Of a stretch of DNA of 64,000 nt, positions 8,833-20,156 are shown in pieces; positions within the stretch are counted from its first letter, which is position 1, and each line of letters begins with the position of its first letter. Origin of the DNA: Mycolicibacterium sp. S2-37 (GTDB lineage Bacteria > Actinomycetota > Actinomycetes > Mycobacteriales > Mycobacteriaceae); NCBI RefSeq assembly GCF_017352375.1, contig NZ_JAFEVR010000008.1, positions 62,001 through 126,000 of the forward strand, written 5' to 3'. Below the pieces are notes generated by a model that saw nothing but the letters and a program-made list of their open reading frames with translations, searched no databases and was not told the DNA's origin. Both the position numbers and the translations under genes were made by a program.

Positions 8833-9020
8833 TTGGTCGCCTCCACCGCTTCAACTTCGACGAGGTGATTCACCGTCTTGATGAGTCCACGGGTCTGCTC
8901 GTTGTCCTCACGAACCACCGACTGGCGGATCTTCCGCAAGCCGAGCGTGCGCAGGCTCTCCCGCTGCTTCCAGCGGGTACCGATGGTGCCGCGGACCTGG
9001 GTGATCTTCACTTCTGCCAT
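8829..9020 (-). CDS. rpmD: 50S ribosomal protein L30
   Basis: A 63-residue L30 ([11 protein letters not shown], then [20 protein letters not shown]). Start choice: ATG at 9020 gives the normal mycobacterial N terminus, [12 protein letters not shown] at 9026 overlapping the rpsE stop (GTGA) is an alternative that adds two residues. Lies between rpsE and rplO with 4-base or shorter junctions. Confidence 0.95.
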   Translation of the reverse strand: MAEVKITQVRGTIGTRWKQRESLRTLGLRKIRQSVVREDNEQTRGLIKTVNHLVEVEAVEATK

Positions 9021-9022
9021 GG

Positions 9023-9697
9023 TCACGAATTCCCTTCACGCGCTGCGGATGCGGCCAGCGCATCGGCCTCACGCCGAGCCTTCAGCATCCGGGCCGGCGC
9101 GACCTCTTCGACGGTCAGACCGCGACGGGCCGCCACCTCTTCGGGCCGCTGGATCAGCTTGAGCGCGGCAACGGTGGCATGCACCACGTTGATCGCGTTG
9201 TCGCTGCCCAGCGACTTGGCCAGGATGTCGTGCACGCCGGCGCATTCCAGCACCGCACGGCACGCGCCACCGGCGATCACGCCGGTACCGGGGCTGGCGG
9301 GGCGCAGCATGACGACGCCGGCCGCTGCCTCACCCTGAACCGGGTGGACGATGGTGCCGCCGATCAGCGGCACGCGGAAGAAGTTCTTGCGCGCTTCTTC
9401 GACGCCCTTGGCGATGGCTGCCGGGACTTCCTTGGCCTTGCCGTAGCCGACGCCGACCATGCCGTTGCCGTCGCCGACGATCACCAGTGCGGTGAAGCTG
9501 AACCGGCGACCGCCCTTGACCACCTTGGAGACACGGTTGATCGAGACGACCCGCTCCAGGTAGTTGCTCTTGTCGCCACCGTCGCGGCCACCGCGGCCAC
9601 CGCGGTCGTCGCGGCGGCCACGGCCATCGCGGTCACCCCGCGAGCCACGGCCGTCGGAGTTCGCCGGCCCGGCACCAGCTGCCTGCTCGGCCATCAT
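9023..9697 (-). CDS. rpsE: 30S ribosomal protein S5
   Basis: A 224-residue small-subunit protein involved in decoding fidelity and mRNA unwinding. The first 45 residues form an arginine/glycine/aspartate-rich extension typical of mycobacterial S5; the double-stranded-RNA-binding-type core follows ([38 protein letters not shown]). One feature stands out: the sequence GACRAVLE where I recall an alanine in M. tuberculosis. Tandem ATGs at 9697 and 9694. Its stop overlaps a possible rpmD start. Confidence 0.97.
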   Translation of the reverse strand: MMAEQAAGAGPANSDGRGSRGDRDGRGRRDDRGGRGGRDGGDKSNYLERVVSINRVSKVVKGGRRFSFTALVIVGDGNGMVGVGYGKAKEVPAAIAKGVEEARKNFFRVPLIGGTIVHPVQGEAAAGVVMLRPASPGTGVIAGGACRAVLECAGVHDILAKSLGSDNAINVVHATVAALKLIQRPEEVAARRGLTVEEVAPARMLKARREADALAASAAREGNS

Positions 9698-9719
9698 GCA
9701 GTCCTTCCGTTGTCAGTCA

Positions 9720-10127
9720 TCAGAATTTCAGCCCGCCCTCGCGCGCGGCATCAGCCAGCGCAGCGATCCGGCCGCCGTAGGTGTACCCGCCGCGGTCGAA
9801 CACGACCTCCTCGACGCCGGCCGACTTGGCGCGCTCGGCGATCAGCTGACCGACCCGCACGCTGTGCGCTTTCTTGTCGCCCTCGACGGCCCGCACGTCG
9901 GCCTCGATCGAGGACGCGGCGGCGACCGTCGTACCGGTCAGGTCGTCCACCAGCTGCACGTGAATGTGGCGCGACGAGCGATGCACCACCAGACGCGGCC
10001 GCTCGGCGGTGCCGGCGACCTTCTTGCGCAGCCGGGCATGCCGGCGGAGGCGGTCGCGGCGGCGCGTCTGGGAGATGTTGGTCCCGACCGGCTTGTACGC
10101 CGTTGCCTGTCCATTGCTTGTGGCCAT
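9720..10127 (-). CDS. rplR: 50S ribosomal protein L18
   Basis: A 135-residue L18, one of the 5S rRNA-binding proteins with L5. Characteristic segments are [21 protein letters not shown] and [16 protein letters not shown], ending with [20 protein letters not shown]. Immediately follows rplF with a 3-base gap, so it is cotranscribed and probably coupled. Confidence 0.97.
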   Translation of the reverse strand: MATSNGQATAYKPVGTNISQTRRRDRLRRHARLRKKVAGTAERPRLVVHRSSRHIHVQLVDDLTGTTVAAASSIEADVRAVEGDKKAHSVRVGQLIAERAKSAGVEEVVFDRGGYTYGGRIAALADAAREGGLKF

Positions 10128-10130
10128 GGG

Positions 10131-10670
10131 TTACTTACCTGTCTTTCCGACCTTGCGGCGGATCTGCTCACCCTCGTAACGCACGCCCTTGCCCTTGTAC
10201 GGGTCGGGGCGGCGCAGGCGGCGGATGATCGCCGAGATCTGACCGACCTTCTGCTTGTCGATGCCCGTGATCGAGAACTTGGTGGGGGTCTCGACCGCGA
10301 ACGTGATGCCTTCCGGCGGCTCGATCACCACGGGGTGGCTGAAGCCCAGCGCGAACTCCAGGTTCGAACCCTTGAGCTGCACGCGGTAGCCGACCCCGTA
10401 GATCTCCATCTTCGTGGTGTAGCCCTGCGTCACACCGGTGACCAGATTGGCCACCAGCGTGCGGGACAGACCGTGCAGCGAGCGGTTGCGGCGCTCGTCG
10501 TTCGGCCGCGTCACCACGATCGAACCCGTGTCGTCACGGTCCACCACGATGGGCTCCGCGACGGCCAGCGACAGGGTGCCCTTGGGACCCTTGACCGACA
10601 CGTTCTGGCCTTCGATCGTCACGTCGACTCCGGCGGGAACCGGAACCGGCTGCTTACCAATACGAGACAT
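10131..10670 (-). CDS. rplF: 50S ribosomal protein L6
   Basis: A 179-residue L6 near the GTPase-associated centre of the 50S subunit. Starts [17 protein letters not shown] and carries the C-terminal signature [24 protein letters not shown]-type purine-rich ribosome binding site precedes the ATG at 10670. Lies 24 bases after rpsH. Confidence 0.97.
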   Translation of the reverse strand: MSRIGKQPVPVPAGVDVTIEGQNVSVKGPKGTLSLAVAEPIVVDRDDTGSIVVTRPNDERRNRSLHGLSRTLVANLVTGVTQGYTTKMEIYGVGYRVQLKGSNLEFALGFSHPVVIEPPEGITFAVETPTKFSITGIDKQKVGQISAIIRRLRRPDPYKGKGVRYEGEQIRRKVGKTGK

Positions 10671-10694
10671 GGCTTGCTCCTTTCCTGGTTCCGG

Positions 10695-11093
10695 CTACCA
10701 GACGTAGGCGAGGACTTCGCCGCCGACGCCTGATCGAGCTGCCTGACGGTCGGTCAGCAGACCCGAGGACGTGGAGATGATCGCCACGCCCAGGCCGCCG
10801 AGCACCCGAGGCAGATTGGTGGATTTCGCGTACACCCGCAGACCGGGCTTGGACACCCGCCGCAGACCGGCGATGCTGCGCTCGCGGCTGGGGCCGTACT
10901 TGAGTTGGACCACCAGGGACTTGCCCACGCGGGCGTCCTCGGTGCGGTAGTCGGAGATGTATCCCTCGGACTTGAGGATCTCGGCGATGTTGGCCTTGAT
11001 CTTCGAGTGCGGCAACGCCACCTCGTCGTGGTACGCCGAATTGGCGTTGCGCAGACGCGTCAAGAAGTCTGCGATCGGATCCGTCATGGTCAT
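10695..11093 (-). CDS. rpsH: 30S ribosomal protein S8
   Basis: A 132-residue S8, a primary 16S rRNA-binding assembly protein. The start is the ATG at 11093 ([18 protein letters not shown]), which gives the exact length expected in mycobacteria; the frame is open further upstream, into the rpsN-rpsH spacer, but that part is not conserved. The C terminus is [11 protein letters not shown]. In E. coli S8 is the autogenous repressor of the spc operon; whether that holds here is unknown. Confidence 0.97.
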   Translation of the reverse strand: MTMTDPIADFLTRLRNANSAYHDEVALPHSKIKANIAEILKSEGYISDYRTEDARVGKSLVVQLKYGPSRERSIAGLRRVSKPGLRVYAKSTNLPRVLGGLGVAIISTSSGLLTDRQAARSGVGGEVLAYVW

Positions 11094-11188
11094 GACAGCC
11101 GGTTCACCTTTCTCGCGGCGGTTCCCATTCCCCGATGACTCGGGATCAGGGCCTGCCGCAACTGATCTGTTAGTGGTTGGTTTGGCTG

Positions 11189-11374
11189 TTACCAGCTGGA
11201 CTTCTGCACGCCCGGCAGTTCGCCGGCGTGGGCCATCTCGCGCAGGCAGATCCGGCACAGGCCGAACTTGCGGAAGACGGCGTGCGGACGGCCGCAGCGC
11301 TGGCAACGGGTGTAGGCCCGGACCGCGAACTTCGGCTTCTTGTTGGCCTTGTTGACCAGTGCTTTCTTCGCCAT
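11189..11374 (-). CDS. rpsN: 30S ribosomal protein S14, zinc-binding type
   Basis: A 61-residue S14 of the C+ type: four cysteines in CQRC and CRIC flanking [12 protein letters not shown] hold a zinc ion. Begins [16 protein letters not shown] at 11374; the frame is open far upstream, inside rplE, but that extension is not S14. The short zinc form is the primary S14 encoded in the spc operon; zinc-independent paralogues, if present, lie elsewhere. Confidence 0.96.
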   Translation of the reverse strand: MAKKALVNKANKKPKFAVRAYTRCQRCGRPHAVFRKFGLCRICLREMAHAGELPGVQKSSW

Positions 11375-11376
11375 GC

Positions 11377-11961
11377 TCAGTTCTCCTTGAAGGGGAAGCC
11401 CAGGGCCCGCAGCAGCGCTCGCCCCTCGTCGTCGTTGGTCGCCGAGGTGACGACGGTGATGTCCATGCCGCGCGGGCGGTCGATGCTGTCCACGTCGATC
11501 TCGTGGAACATCGACTGCTCGTTCAATCCGAAGGTGTAGTTGCCGGTGCCGTCGAACTGCTTGGGGTTCAGGCCGCGGAAGTCGCGGATACGCGGCAGCG
11601 CGATCGCGACCAGACGGTCCAGGAACTCCCACATCCGGTCGCCGCGCAGCGTCACGCGGGCGCCGATCGGCATACCCTCGCGCAGCTTGAACTGGGCGAT
11701 CGACTTGCGGGCCCGGCGGATCTCGGGCTTCTGGCCGGTGATCAGCGCCAGGTCGTTGACCGCGCCGTTGATCAGCTTCGCATCGCGGGCAGCGTCACCG
11801 ACACCCATGTTGACGACGACCTTCACCACGCCCGGGATCTGCATCACGTTGGCGTAGTTGAACTGCTGCTGCAGCGTCTCGCGGATCTCCTCGCGGTAGC
11901 GCTGCTTGAGGCGCGGTTGCGTCTTTTCCGATGAGTTCACGGAGTTCTCTACGGTGGTCAT
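11377..11961 (-). CDS. rplE: 50S ribosomal protein L5
   Basis: A 194-residue L5, a 5S rRNA-binding protein contacting the P-site tRNA. Conserved segments are [33 protein letters not shown] and [10 protein letters not shown]. The ATG at 11961 starts one base after the rplX stop; an upstream in-frame start would overlap rplX. The N terminus ([13 protein letters not shown]) is a few residues longer than in M. tuberculosis. rpsN follows after 2 bases. Confidence 0.97.
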   Translation of the reverse strand: MTTVENSVNSSEKTQPRLKQRYREEIRETLQQQFNYANVMQIPGVVKVVVNMGVGDAARDAKLINGAVNDLALITGQKPEIRRARKSIAQFKLREGMPIGARVTLRGDRMWEFLDRLVAIALPRIRDFRGLNPKQFDGTGNYTFGLNEQSMFHEIDVDSIDRPRGMDITVVTSATNDDEGRALLRALGFPFKEN

Positions 11962-11962
11962 G

Positions 11963-12280
11963 TCAGATGTCCTTGCCGTTGCGCTTGGAGACACGCACCT
12001 TCTTGCCGGTCTCTTCGTCGAAGCGGTAACCGACCCGGGTCGGGTTGCCCTCGGAGTCGACGACCATCACGTTCGACACGTCGACGAGAGCCTCCTGCGT
12101 GACGATGCCGCCGGAGGAGGCGCCACGCTCGTTGGCCGACTGCGCGGTGTGCTTCTTGATCCTGTTGACGCCCTCGACGAGGACCTTGTTGCGGGTCGGG
12201 AAGGCCTGGATGACCTTGCCCTTGGCGCCCTTGTCCTTACCGGAGATCACCAGCACGGTGTCGCCCTTGTGGACCTTCAT
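11963..12280 (-). CDS. rplX: 50S ribosomal protein L24
   Basis: A 105-residue L24, an early 50S assembly initiator with a KOW motif ([20 protein letters not shown]). The ATG at 12280 abuts the rplN stop with no gap. Ends [11 protein letters not shown]. Confidence 0.97.
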   Translation of the reverse strand: MKVHKGDTVLVISGKDKGAKGKVIQAFPTRNKVLVEGVNRIKKHTAQSANERGASSGGIVTQEALVDVSNVMVVDSEGNPTRVGYRFDEETGKKVRVSKRNGKDI

Positions 12281-12649
12281 CTACAACACCTCCGGGGCGA
12301 GCGAGACGATCTTCATGAAGCGCTTCTCGCGCAGTTCGCGGCCGACGGGACCGAAGATGCGGGTGCCGCGCGGATCGTTGTCGTTCTTGATGATCACTGC
12401 AGCGTTCTCGTCGAACCTGATGTAGCTGCCGTCGGCACGACGGCGTTCCTTGACGGTGCGCACGATCACAGCCTTGACCACGTCGCCGCGCTTGACGTTT
12501 CCGCCGGGGATGGCGTCCTTCACGGTCGCCACGATGACGTCACCGATACCGGCGTATCGCCGGCCTGAGCCACCGAGCACGCGGATGCACAAGATCTCCT
12601 TGGCGCCCGTGTTGTCGGCGACCTTCAACCGCGATTCCTGCTGAATCAC
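12281..12649 (-). CDS. rplN: 50S ribosomal protein L14
   Basis: A 122-residue L14 at the subunit interface. Begins [18 protein letters not shown] and contains the family signature [14 protein letters not shown] and the [16 protein letters not shown] end. First gene of the second ribosomal operon, here separated from rpsQ by the sulfatase and FGE genes. A good promoter candidate lies about 150 bases upstream (12806-12834), implying a long untranslated leader. Confidence 0.97.
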   Translation of the reverse strand: MIQQESRLKVADNTGAKEILCIRVLGGSGRRYAGIGDVIVATVKDAIPGGNVKRGDVVKAVIVRTVKERRRADGSYIRFDENAAVIIKNDNDPRGTRIFGPVGRELREKRFMKIVSLAPEVL

Positions 12650-12845
12650 TCGATCTCCTTGACCTGGGTTATGTCTGCACGCCAGATACCGACCTGACGT
12701 ACGCGGTCCTTGCTGTCACCGAAGAGCACGCAGGGCCGGTCTGAGCGCTCACGCGAGAGGCGTAGAACATTGGATCGGCCGAGGTCTGCCCAAGGCAACC
12801 GTTTGATTCTAGGGGACGACCTGGTCAGAACCAAATCGTCGCTGG
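12650..12845 (-). promoter_or_regulatory. rplN: Promoter and leader of the rplN (spc) operon
   Basis: Minus-strand -35 TTGGTT (12829-12834) and -10 TAGAAT (12806-12811) are separated by exactly 17 bases; transcription is expected to begin near 12799, leaving a leader of about 150 bases before rplN. The leader could host translational feedback, but I did not identify a specific protein-binding structure. No gene is seen in this spacer between FGE and rplN. Confidence 0.6.
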
Positions 12846-13736
12846 TCAGGTTCGGGTCGAGCGTACGCAGCGGAATCCGATGTGCGTGGTCGCGCTGTCC
12901 TGGGACTGCGGCGAGCGCGCCGCGGGCCGGTAGCGGTGGCAGTACTCGGGCGCGCACAGGTGCGAACCGCCCTTGAGCGTCTGGCTCACCGTCGGGTCGG
13001 GTCCGGCGGGCCCGCAGCACGATTCGACCGCGCCGTCGGGGCGGTGATGCGCGGAGAACCGCGTGGTCGTCCACTCCCAGACGTTGCCGATCATGTCGAA
13101 CAGCCCGTAGGCGTTGGCCGGGAAGGTGCCGACCGGCGACGTCCCCGCCCAGCCGCGGGCGCCGTCGTTGCGGTACGGGAACCGGCCCTGCCAGGTGTTG
13201 GCCATCGGTGTGCCGTCGACGACCGCGTCGTCGCCCCACGGATAGGTCGTGGCCGCACCGCCGCGCGCGGCGTACTCCCACTGCGCCTCGGTGGGCAGCT
13301 GCCGGTGCGCCCACCGCGCGTAGGCGGCCGCATCCGGGTAGGACACCTGCACGACGGGGTGGTCGGGTCGGTCCTGCCAGTGCGAGTCCGGTCCGAACGG
13401 TTGCCGCCAGGACGCCCCGGGGCACCAGTCCCACCACTGTCGCCAGTCCCGCAGGTCGACCGGTCCCGCCGTCGGCCGGAACACCAGCGCGCCCGGTTGC
13501 AGATCGGCGGGCGGCACAGTCGGATACAGAGCGGGATCGAGGGGTTGCTCGGCGATCGTCACGTATCCGGTCGCGGCGACGAACTCGGCGAACTGGGCAT
13601 TGGTGACGGGGTACCGCTCGATCCCGAAGTCCGCGACCGTCACGGTGTGGACGGGCACCTCTTCGGGATAGAACTGCGTGGACCCCATGCGGAACGATCC
13701 GCCCGGGATGTCGACGAGCTCGGTGAGCATGCCCAC
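12846..13736 (-). CDS. Formylglycine-generating enzyme (sulfatase-activating, SUMF1 family)
   Basis: A 296-residue copper-dependent oxidase that converts the active-site cysteine of type I sulfatases into C-alpha-formylglycine. The FGE-sulfatase fold starts at VDIPGGSFRMGS and continues through PVTNAQFAEFV, LPTEAQWEYAARGG, YGLFDMIGNVWEWT and GGSHLCAPEYCHRYRPA. The paired cysteines of GSHLCAPEYC (about residues 261 and 266) are the copper-binding catalytic pair of aerobic FGE. The GTG start at 13736 (ATG at 13730 is an alternative) is 22 bases after the sulfatase stop, so the two form one operon and enzyme and substrate are made together. Equivalent of Rv0712. Confidence 0.94.
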   Translation of the reverse strand: MGMLTELVDIPGGSFRMGSTQFYPEEVPVHTVTVADFGIERYPVTNAQFAEFVAATGYVTIAEQPLDPALYPTVPPADLQPGALVFRPTAGPVDLRDWRQWWDWCPGASWRQPFGPDSHWQDRPDHPVVQVSYPDAAAYARWAHRQLPTEAQWEYAARGGAATTYPWGDDAVVDGTPMANTWQGRFPYRNDGARGWAGTSPVGTFPANAYGLFDMIGNVWEWTTTRFSAHHRPDGAVESCCGPAGPDPTVSQTLKGGSHLCAPEYCHRYRPAARSPQSQDSATTHIGFRCVRSTRT

Positions 13737-13758
13737 CAGGGTATTCGGAATCCGACGG

Positions 13759-16116
13759 TCAGTCCTTGGCGAAGGCGCGCGCGAAATCGCGTTCGAGGTC
13801 CACGTACGGCTTGCCGGACACGTCGAACGTGACGAGCGCGATGGTGCCGCCGGTGAAGGCGAACGGCGCCCGATAGGCGCGCGACACCGGCGAACCGTCG
13901 TTGCGCCCGACGCTCAGGGTGGCCCCGGCGAGGCCGAACGTGCCGGGGTGGATCATCAGCCCCGGGTACGACGCGACCTCGTAGCCGTCGATGTAGAGCG
14001 CGGCGTCACCCACCGGGGTGTGGCTGCCCTCGACGGTGCCGGTACGGGCGTAGGAGACCCCGAAGGTGTGGCGCCCCACGGGGATCGGTTGCGATGACGT
14101 CAGCTTCTGCTCGACCTCGCCGAGGAAGTTGTAGACGTAGTGCAGGTGGCCGTCCTGCACGAACATCACGTGGCCCCCATGCCCCCCACCGTGTTTGACC
14201 AACACCCCCTGGGCGCCGTCGCCGTCGACGGTGACCTCGGCCAGCACCGCGAAGGACCTGCCGCCGATCTCGACGGCCGCGCCCATCCCGACGTCGGCGG
14301 TTCCCGGGTAGTACGTATACGAGTCGCGTGCGCCCGACAGATGCGGGCGGAACCGCGAGAACGTCTCGATGATGTTCAGGTCGCCGAGCGGCAGGCCGTT
14401 GTACTTCTCGGCTTCGGCGAACCACAGTGCCTTGAGTTCTTCGAGCTTCTCGGGATACTCGTCGGCCAGGTCATGGCACTGGCTGCGGTCCCGCTCGATG
14501 TGGAACAGCTCCCAGCGGTCGGTATCGAAGTGCGACCATCCGGCGGGCGACGCGGCATGCACCGTGTCGGCGAACCAGCCGCGATGCCAGATCCCCCGGG
14601 TGCCGAGCATGGTGTAGAACTGGGTCTCCTTGCCCGTCGGCGTCTCCTGATCGGCGAGGGAGACCTTGAAACTCACGCCGTCGAGCGGCTTCTGTGCGAC
14701 ACCCCGCACCGTGGCGGGCGGGGTGATGCCGAGCAGGTCGTACACCGTCGGCGTGATGTCACAGACGTTGACGTAGTTGTCGCGAACCTCGCCATGGGCG
14801 GGAATTCCCTTGGGCCAGGAGATGATCGCCGGATCGGCGATGCCACCTTCGTGGGAGGCGTAGCGCTTGAACAGCTTGTACGGCGTGTTGAACGCCATCG
14901 CCCAACCGGTCGGATAATGGTTGTAGGTCTCGGGGCCACCGAGGTCGTCGATGCGCTTGAGTCCCTCTTCGGCGGTGTCGACATAGCCGTTGAAGAACTT
15001 GACCTCGTTGACCGAGCCGTTGGGTCCGCCTTCACCACTGGCGCCGTTGTCGGAGATGACCACGATGATGGTGTTGTCGAGCTGCCCCGATTCCTCGAGA
15101 TAGTCCAGGATCCGCCCGATCTGCTGATCGGTGTAGCTGAGGAATCCGGCGAACACTTCGGCCATCCGCGCGAACAGCCGCTTCTCGTCGTCGGACAGAT
15201 CGTCCCACGGCCGCACCGTGTCCTGGTCCGGCCACGCTTCGCCGTTGGGGCCGGTGACGCCGACATACGGGTTCATCGGCGACATCTCGGTGTCCGGCGG
15301 AACGATGCCGAGCCGCTTCTGGTTCTCCAGCACGATGTCGCGGTACCGCTCGTAGCCCATGTCGAAGCGCCCGGCGTAATAGTCGGCCCAGTCCTTGAAG
15401 ACGTGGTGGGGGGCGTGGCCGGCGCCCGGGCACAGATAGGTGAACCACGGCTTGTCGGGCGCGATCACCTTCGAGTCGCGGATGAACTCGATTGTCTTGT
15501 CCGCCAGATCTTTGGAGAGGTGGTAGCCCTCTTCGGGCGTCGCGGGCGCCGGCACCGGATGGTTGTCGTAGACCAGTTCCGGATACCACTGGTCGGTCTC
15601 GCCGCCCATGAACCCGTAGAACCGCTCGAAGCCCCGCGACAGCGGCCAGTGCCGTCTGGCAGATGCGAGATTCGACTCCTCGAGCGGGGTCAGATGCCAT
15701 TTGCCGACGCAGTAGGTGTTGTAACCGTTCTCGACGAGGACCTCGGGCAGCAGCGCGGTGTCGAACGGTATGCGTCCGTTGCAGTTCGGGAACCCGTCGG
15801 TGAACTCCTCGATGGTGGCCATACCGACGGTGGTGGGGTTGCGGCCGGTGAGCAGCGAGGCACGGGTGGGCGAACACAGTGCGGTGGTGTGGAATTGGGA
15901 GAACCTGATGCCACGTTCGGCGATCCGCGCCATCGCCGGCATCTCGACCAGCCCGCCGAAGCAGTCCCACGTCGCGATGCCGGTGTCGTCCCAGACGAGG
16001 TAGAGCACGTTGGGTGCGTCCGCGGACGCGGTCGGGGCGGCATAGGGACCCCAGTCCGGCTCGGAGTCGCGGATGTCGAGTTCGATCTTGCCTTTGAAGG
16101 CGTCTCCGGGTGCCAT
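13759..16116 (-). CDS. atsA: Type I arylsulfatase AtsA
   Basis: A 785-residue sulfate-ester hydrolase of the alkaline-phosphatase superfamily. Metal ligands lie in VLYLVWDDTG near residue 42, and the active-site CSPTR (Cys81 to Arg85) followed by ASLLTGR is the formylglycine consensus CxPxR. VISDNGASGEGG supplies further metal ligands. A C-terminal beta-rich domain follows after about residue 570. No signal peptide, so it is probably cytoplasmic. It requires oxidation of Cys81 by the FGE encoded directly downstream. ATG at 16116; a possible -10 (TAATCT) lies at 16156-16161, between the rpsQ terminator and the gene. Equivalent of Rv0711, in the same position within the ribosomal cluster. Confidence 0.94.
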   Translation of the reverse strand: MAPGDAFKGKIELDIRDSEPDWGPYAAPTASADAPNVLYLVWDDTGIATWDCFGGLVEMPAMARIAERGIRFSQFHTTALCSPTRASLLTGRNPTTVGMATIEEFTDGFPNCNGRIPFDTALLPEVLVENGYNTYCVGKWHLTPLEESNLASARRHWPLSRGFERFYGFMGGETDQWYPELVYDNHPVPAPATPEEGYHLSKDLADKTIEFIRDSKVIAPDKPWFTYLCPGAGHAPHHVFKDWADYYAGRFDMGYERYRDIVLENQKRLGIVPPDTEMSPMNPYVGVTGPNGEAWPDQDTVRPWDDLSDDEKRLFARMAEVFAGFLSYTDQQIGRILDYLEESGQLDNTIIVVISDNGASGEGGPNGSVNEVKFFNGYVDTAEEGLKRIDDLGGPETYNHYPTGWAMAFNTPYKLFKRYASHEGGIADPAIISWPKGIPAHGEVRDNYVNVCDITPTVYDLLGITPPATVRGVAQKPLDGVSFKVSLADQETPTGKETQFYTMLGTRGIWHRGWFADTVHAASPAGWSHFDTDRWELFHIERDRSQCHDLADEYPEKLEELKALWFAEAEKYNGLPLGDLNIIETFSRFRPHLSGARDSYTYYPGTADVGMGAAVEIGGRSFAVLAEVTVDGDGAQGVLVKHGGGHGGHVMFVQDGHLHYVYNFLGEVEQKLTSSQPIPVGRHTFGVSYARTGTVEGSHTPVGDAALYIDGYEVASYPGLMIHPGTFGLAGATLSVGRNDGSPVSRAYRAPFAFTGGTIALVTFDVSGKPYVDLERDFARAFAKD

Positions 16117-16155
16117 GCCAGCCTCATCTGCGAAGTACGTGCGTCGGTCGCCCGG

Positions 16156-16161
16156 AGATTA
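16156..16161 (-). promoter_or_regulatory. Possible -10 element for atsA-FGE
   Basis: Minus-strand TAATCT fits TANNNT and lies 39 bases before the atsA ATG, just after the S10-operon terminator. No good -35 is visible. Offered because the terminator implies that atsA needs its own promoter. Confidence 0.35.
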
Positions 16162-16224
16162 CACCCGCCACGTTTCGGATTTTGGATAACCAGGTCACGG
16201 CGCGCCCCCGTACCGCCGACGAAA

Positions 16225-16254
16225 AGACCCCGCACGCCGGAGCGTGCGGGGTCT
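16225..16254 (-). terminator. Intrinsic terminator of the S10 operon (after rpsQ)
   Basis: A perfect 13-bp stem AGACCCCGCACGC / GCGTGCGGGGTCT closes a UCCG tetraloop (UNCG type) on the minus strand, followed by TTTC. It begins 12 bases after the rpsQ stop and separates the ribosomal S10 operon from atsA-FGE. Nearly the same sequence ends the rplO operon at 8343-8373. Confidence 0.88.
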
Positions 16255-16266
16255 CGTCGTCAGTGC

Positions 16267-16572
16267 CTACTTGGCCTTCTCGAGGACTTCCACCAGGCGC
16301 CACCGCTTGGTGGCCGACAGCGGACGCGTCTCCATCAGCGAGACGCGGTCACCGACACCGGCGTCGCCGTTCTCGTCGTGCGCCTTCACCTTCGTGGTGG
16401 TCCGGATGATCTTGCCGTAGAGCGGATGGCTCTTACGCGACTCCAGCTCGACGACGATGGTCTTCTGCATCTTGTCGCTGACCACGTAGCCGATCGCCGT
16501 CTTGCGGCGGTTGCGCGGCTTCTCGACCCGCGGCGTGCGGGCCGGGCCCTTTTCGGTTGTGTTCTCTGCCAT
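16267..16572 (-). CDS. rpsQ: 30S ribosomal protein S17
   Basis: A 101-residue S17, a primary 16S rRNA-binding protein. The OB-fold core begins [18 protein letters not shown], followed by [11 protein letters not shown] and [22 protein letters not shown]. The N-terminal 25 residues are a basic extension, shorter than that recalled for M. tuberculosis. Its ATG overlaps the rpmC stop by one base (TAATG). Last gene of the S10 operon. Confidence 0.96.
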   Translation of the reverse strand: MAENTTEKGPARTPRVEKPRNRRKTAIGYVVSDKMQKTIVVELESRKSHPLYGKIIRTTTKVKAHDENGDAGVGDRVSLMETRPLSATKRWRLVEVLEKAK

Positions 16573-16805
16573 TACGATTCCTCACCCGCGGGTCCGGAGG
16601 CCAGACCCAGCTCACGTTCGCGCAGCACGGTGTACACGCGCGCAATCTCCTGTCGCACCGTGCGCAGCCTGCGGTTGTTGGCGAGCTGACCGGTGGCCAT
16701 CTGGAAGCGAAGGTTGAACAGCTCTTCCTTCGACTCGCGCAGACGCTCGGTCAACTCGTCGTCGCTCAGCTCGCGCAGTTCACCAGGCGAAATGCCGACT
16801 GCCAT
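16572..16805 (-). CDS. rpmC: 50S ribosomal protein L29
   Basis: A 77-residue L29 near the peptide exit tunnel. The helical-hairpin signature [19 protein letters not shown] is followed by [21 protein letters not shown]. Overlaps both rplP and rpsQ by one base, consistent with translational coupling in the S10 operon. Confidence 0.96.
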   Translation of the reverse strand: MAVGISPGELRELSDDELTERLRESKEELFNLRFQMATGQLANNRRLRTVRQEIARVYTVLRERELGLASGPAGEES

Positions 16806-17221
16806 CAGAACTGCTCCTCTCGCGTGACGATGCGTGCCTTGATCGGCAGCTTGTGGATCGCACGAGTCAGGGCCTCGCGCGCGATCTTCTCATCCGGGTA
16901 GCTGAGCTCGAAGAGCACACGACCCGGCTTGACGTTGGACACCCACCATTCCGGCGAACCCTTGCCGGAACCCATGCGGGTCTCGGCCGGCTTCTTGGTC
17001 AGCGGACGGTCCGGGAAGATGTTGATCCACACCTTGCCGCCACGCTTGATGTGCCGGTTGATGGCGATACGGGCGGACTCGATCTGCCGGTTCGTGACGT
17101 AGGCGTGCTCGAGTGCCTGAATGCCATAGTCACCGAAGCTCACCGAGGTGCCACCGCTGGCGATGCCGCGCTGCCTCGGGTGATGCTGCTTGCGGTGCTT
17201 GACCTTACGGGGGATCAGCAT
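16805..17221 (-). CDS. rplP: 50S ribosomal protein L16
   Basis: A 138-residue L16 in the central protuberance. The ATG at 17221 gives [19 protein letters not shown], the conserved N terminus and exact mycobacterial length; upstream in-frame codons belong to rpsC in another frame. Contains [20 protein letters not shown]. The arginine target of the L16 hydroxylase lies in this region in other bacteria. Confidence 0.97.
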   Translation of the reverse strand: MLIPRKVKHRKQHHPRQRGIASGGTSVSFGDYGIQALEHAYVTNRQIESARIAINRHIKRGGKVWINIFPDRPLTKKPAETRMGSGKGSPEWWVSNVKPGRVLFELSYPDEKIAREALTRAIHKLPIKARIVTREEQF

Positions 17222-17222
17222 G

Positions 17223-18681
<1,459 letters not shown>

Positions 18682-18682
<1 letters not shown>

Positions 18683-18963
18683 TACCGGCGCTTCGCCTTC
18701 CGGTCATCCTTGATGTGACCCTTGAACGTGCGGGTGGGGGCGAACTCGCCCAGCTTGTGTCCGACCATCGCCTCGGTGACGAACACCGGGACGTGCTTGC
18801 GGCCGTCGTGCACCGCGAAGGTGTGTCCGATGAAGTCCGGGATGATGGTGGACCGGCGCGACCAGGTCTTGATGACCTGCTTGCTGTTCTTGTCGTTCTG
18901 GACGTCGACCTTCTTGAGCAGATGGTCGTCGACGAACGGGCCCTTCTTCAGGCTGCGTGGCAT
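18682..18963 (-). CDS. rpsS: 30S ribosomal protein S19
   Basis: A 93-residue S19 in the 30S head. Begins [19 protein letters not shown] and has the signature [18 protein letters not shown] and [15 protein letters not shown]. Lies 18 bases after rplB. Confidence 0.97.
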
Positions 18964-18981
18964 CGTTGGATCCTTCCCGGC

Positions 18982-19821
<840 letters not shown>

Positions 19822-19853
19822 GATTCTCTAGGTCTCTCTGCTATCCCCGGCGG

Positions 19854-20156
19854 TCAGGCCGGAGCTCCGAAGAGGTCGATCGGCTTGCTTCCGGCGGCCA
19901 GCGTGACGATGGCGCGCTTGGTGCTCTTGCGCTGTCCGTATCCGGTGCGGGTGCGCTTGCGCTTGCCCTGCCGGTTGGCGGTGTTGACCGAGTCGACCTT
20001 CACCTTGAAGATCTTCTCGATCGCAATCTTGATCTGGGTCTTGTTCGAGTCCGGGTGCACGACGAACGTGTACACGTTGTCCTCGATCAGCCCGTAGGAC
20101 TTCTCCGAGATCACCGGCGCGAGGATGATGTCGCGGGGATCGGTCACGGTTGCCAT
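19854..20156 (-). CDS. rplW: 50S ribosomal protein L23
   Basis: A 100-residue L23 at the tunnel exit, the docking site of trigger factor and SRP in other bacteria. Contains [19 protein letters not shown] and [20 protein letters not shown]. The ATG directly abuts the rplD stop. Confidence 0.97.
   Translation of the reverse strand: MATVTDPRDIILAPVISEKSYGLIEDNVYTFVVHPDSNKTQIKIAIEKIFKVKVDSVNTANRQGKRKRTRTGYGQRKSTKRAIVTLAAGSKPIDLFGAPA

Noticed and set aside
12646..13437. 263-codon minus-strand frame covering the rplN leader
   Set aside because: Arginine-rich shadow of the FGE gene in another frame; the conserved FGE frame and the rplN promoter explain the region.
14140..16689. 849-codon plus-strand open frame
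   Set aside because: Antisense shadow of atsA and rpsQ without recognisable protein features or ribosome binding site.
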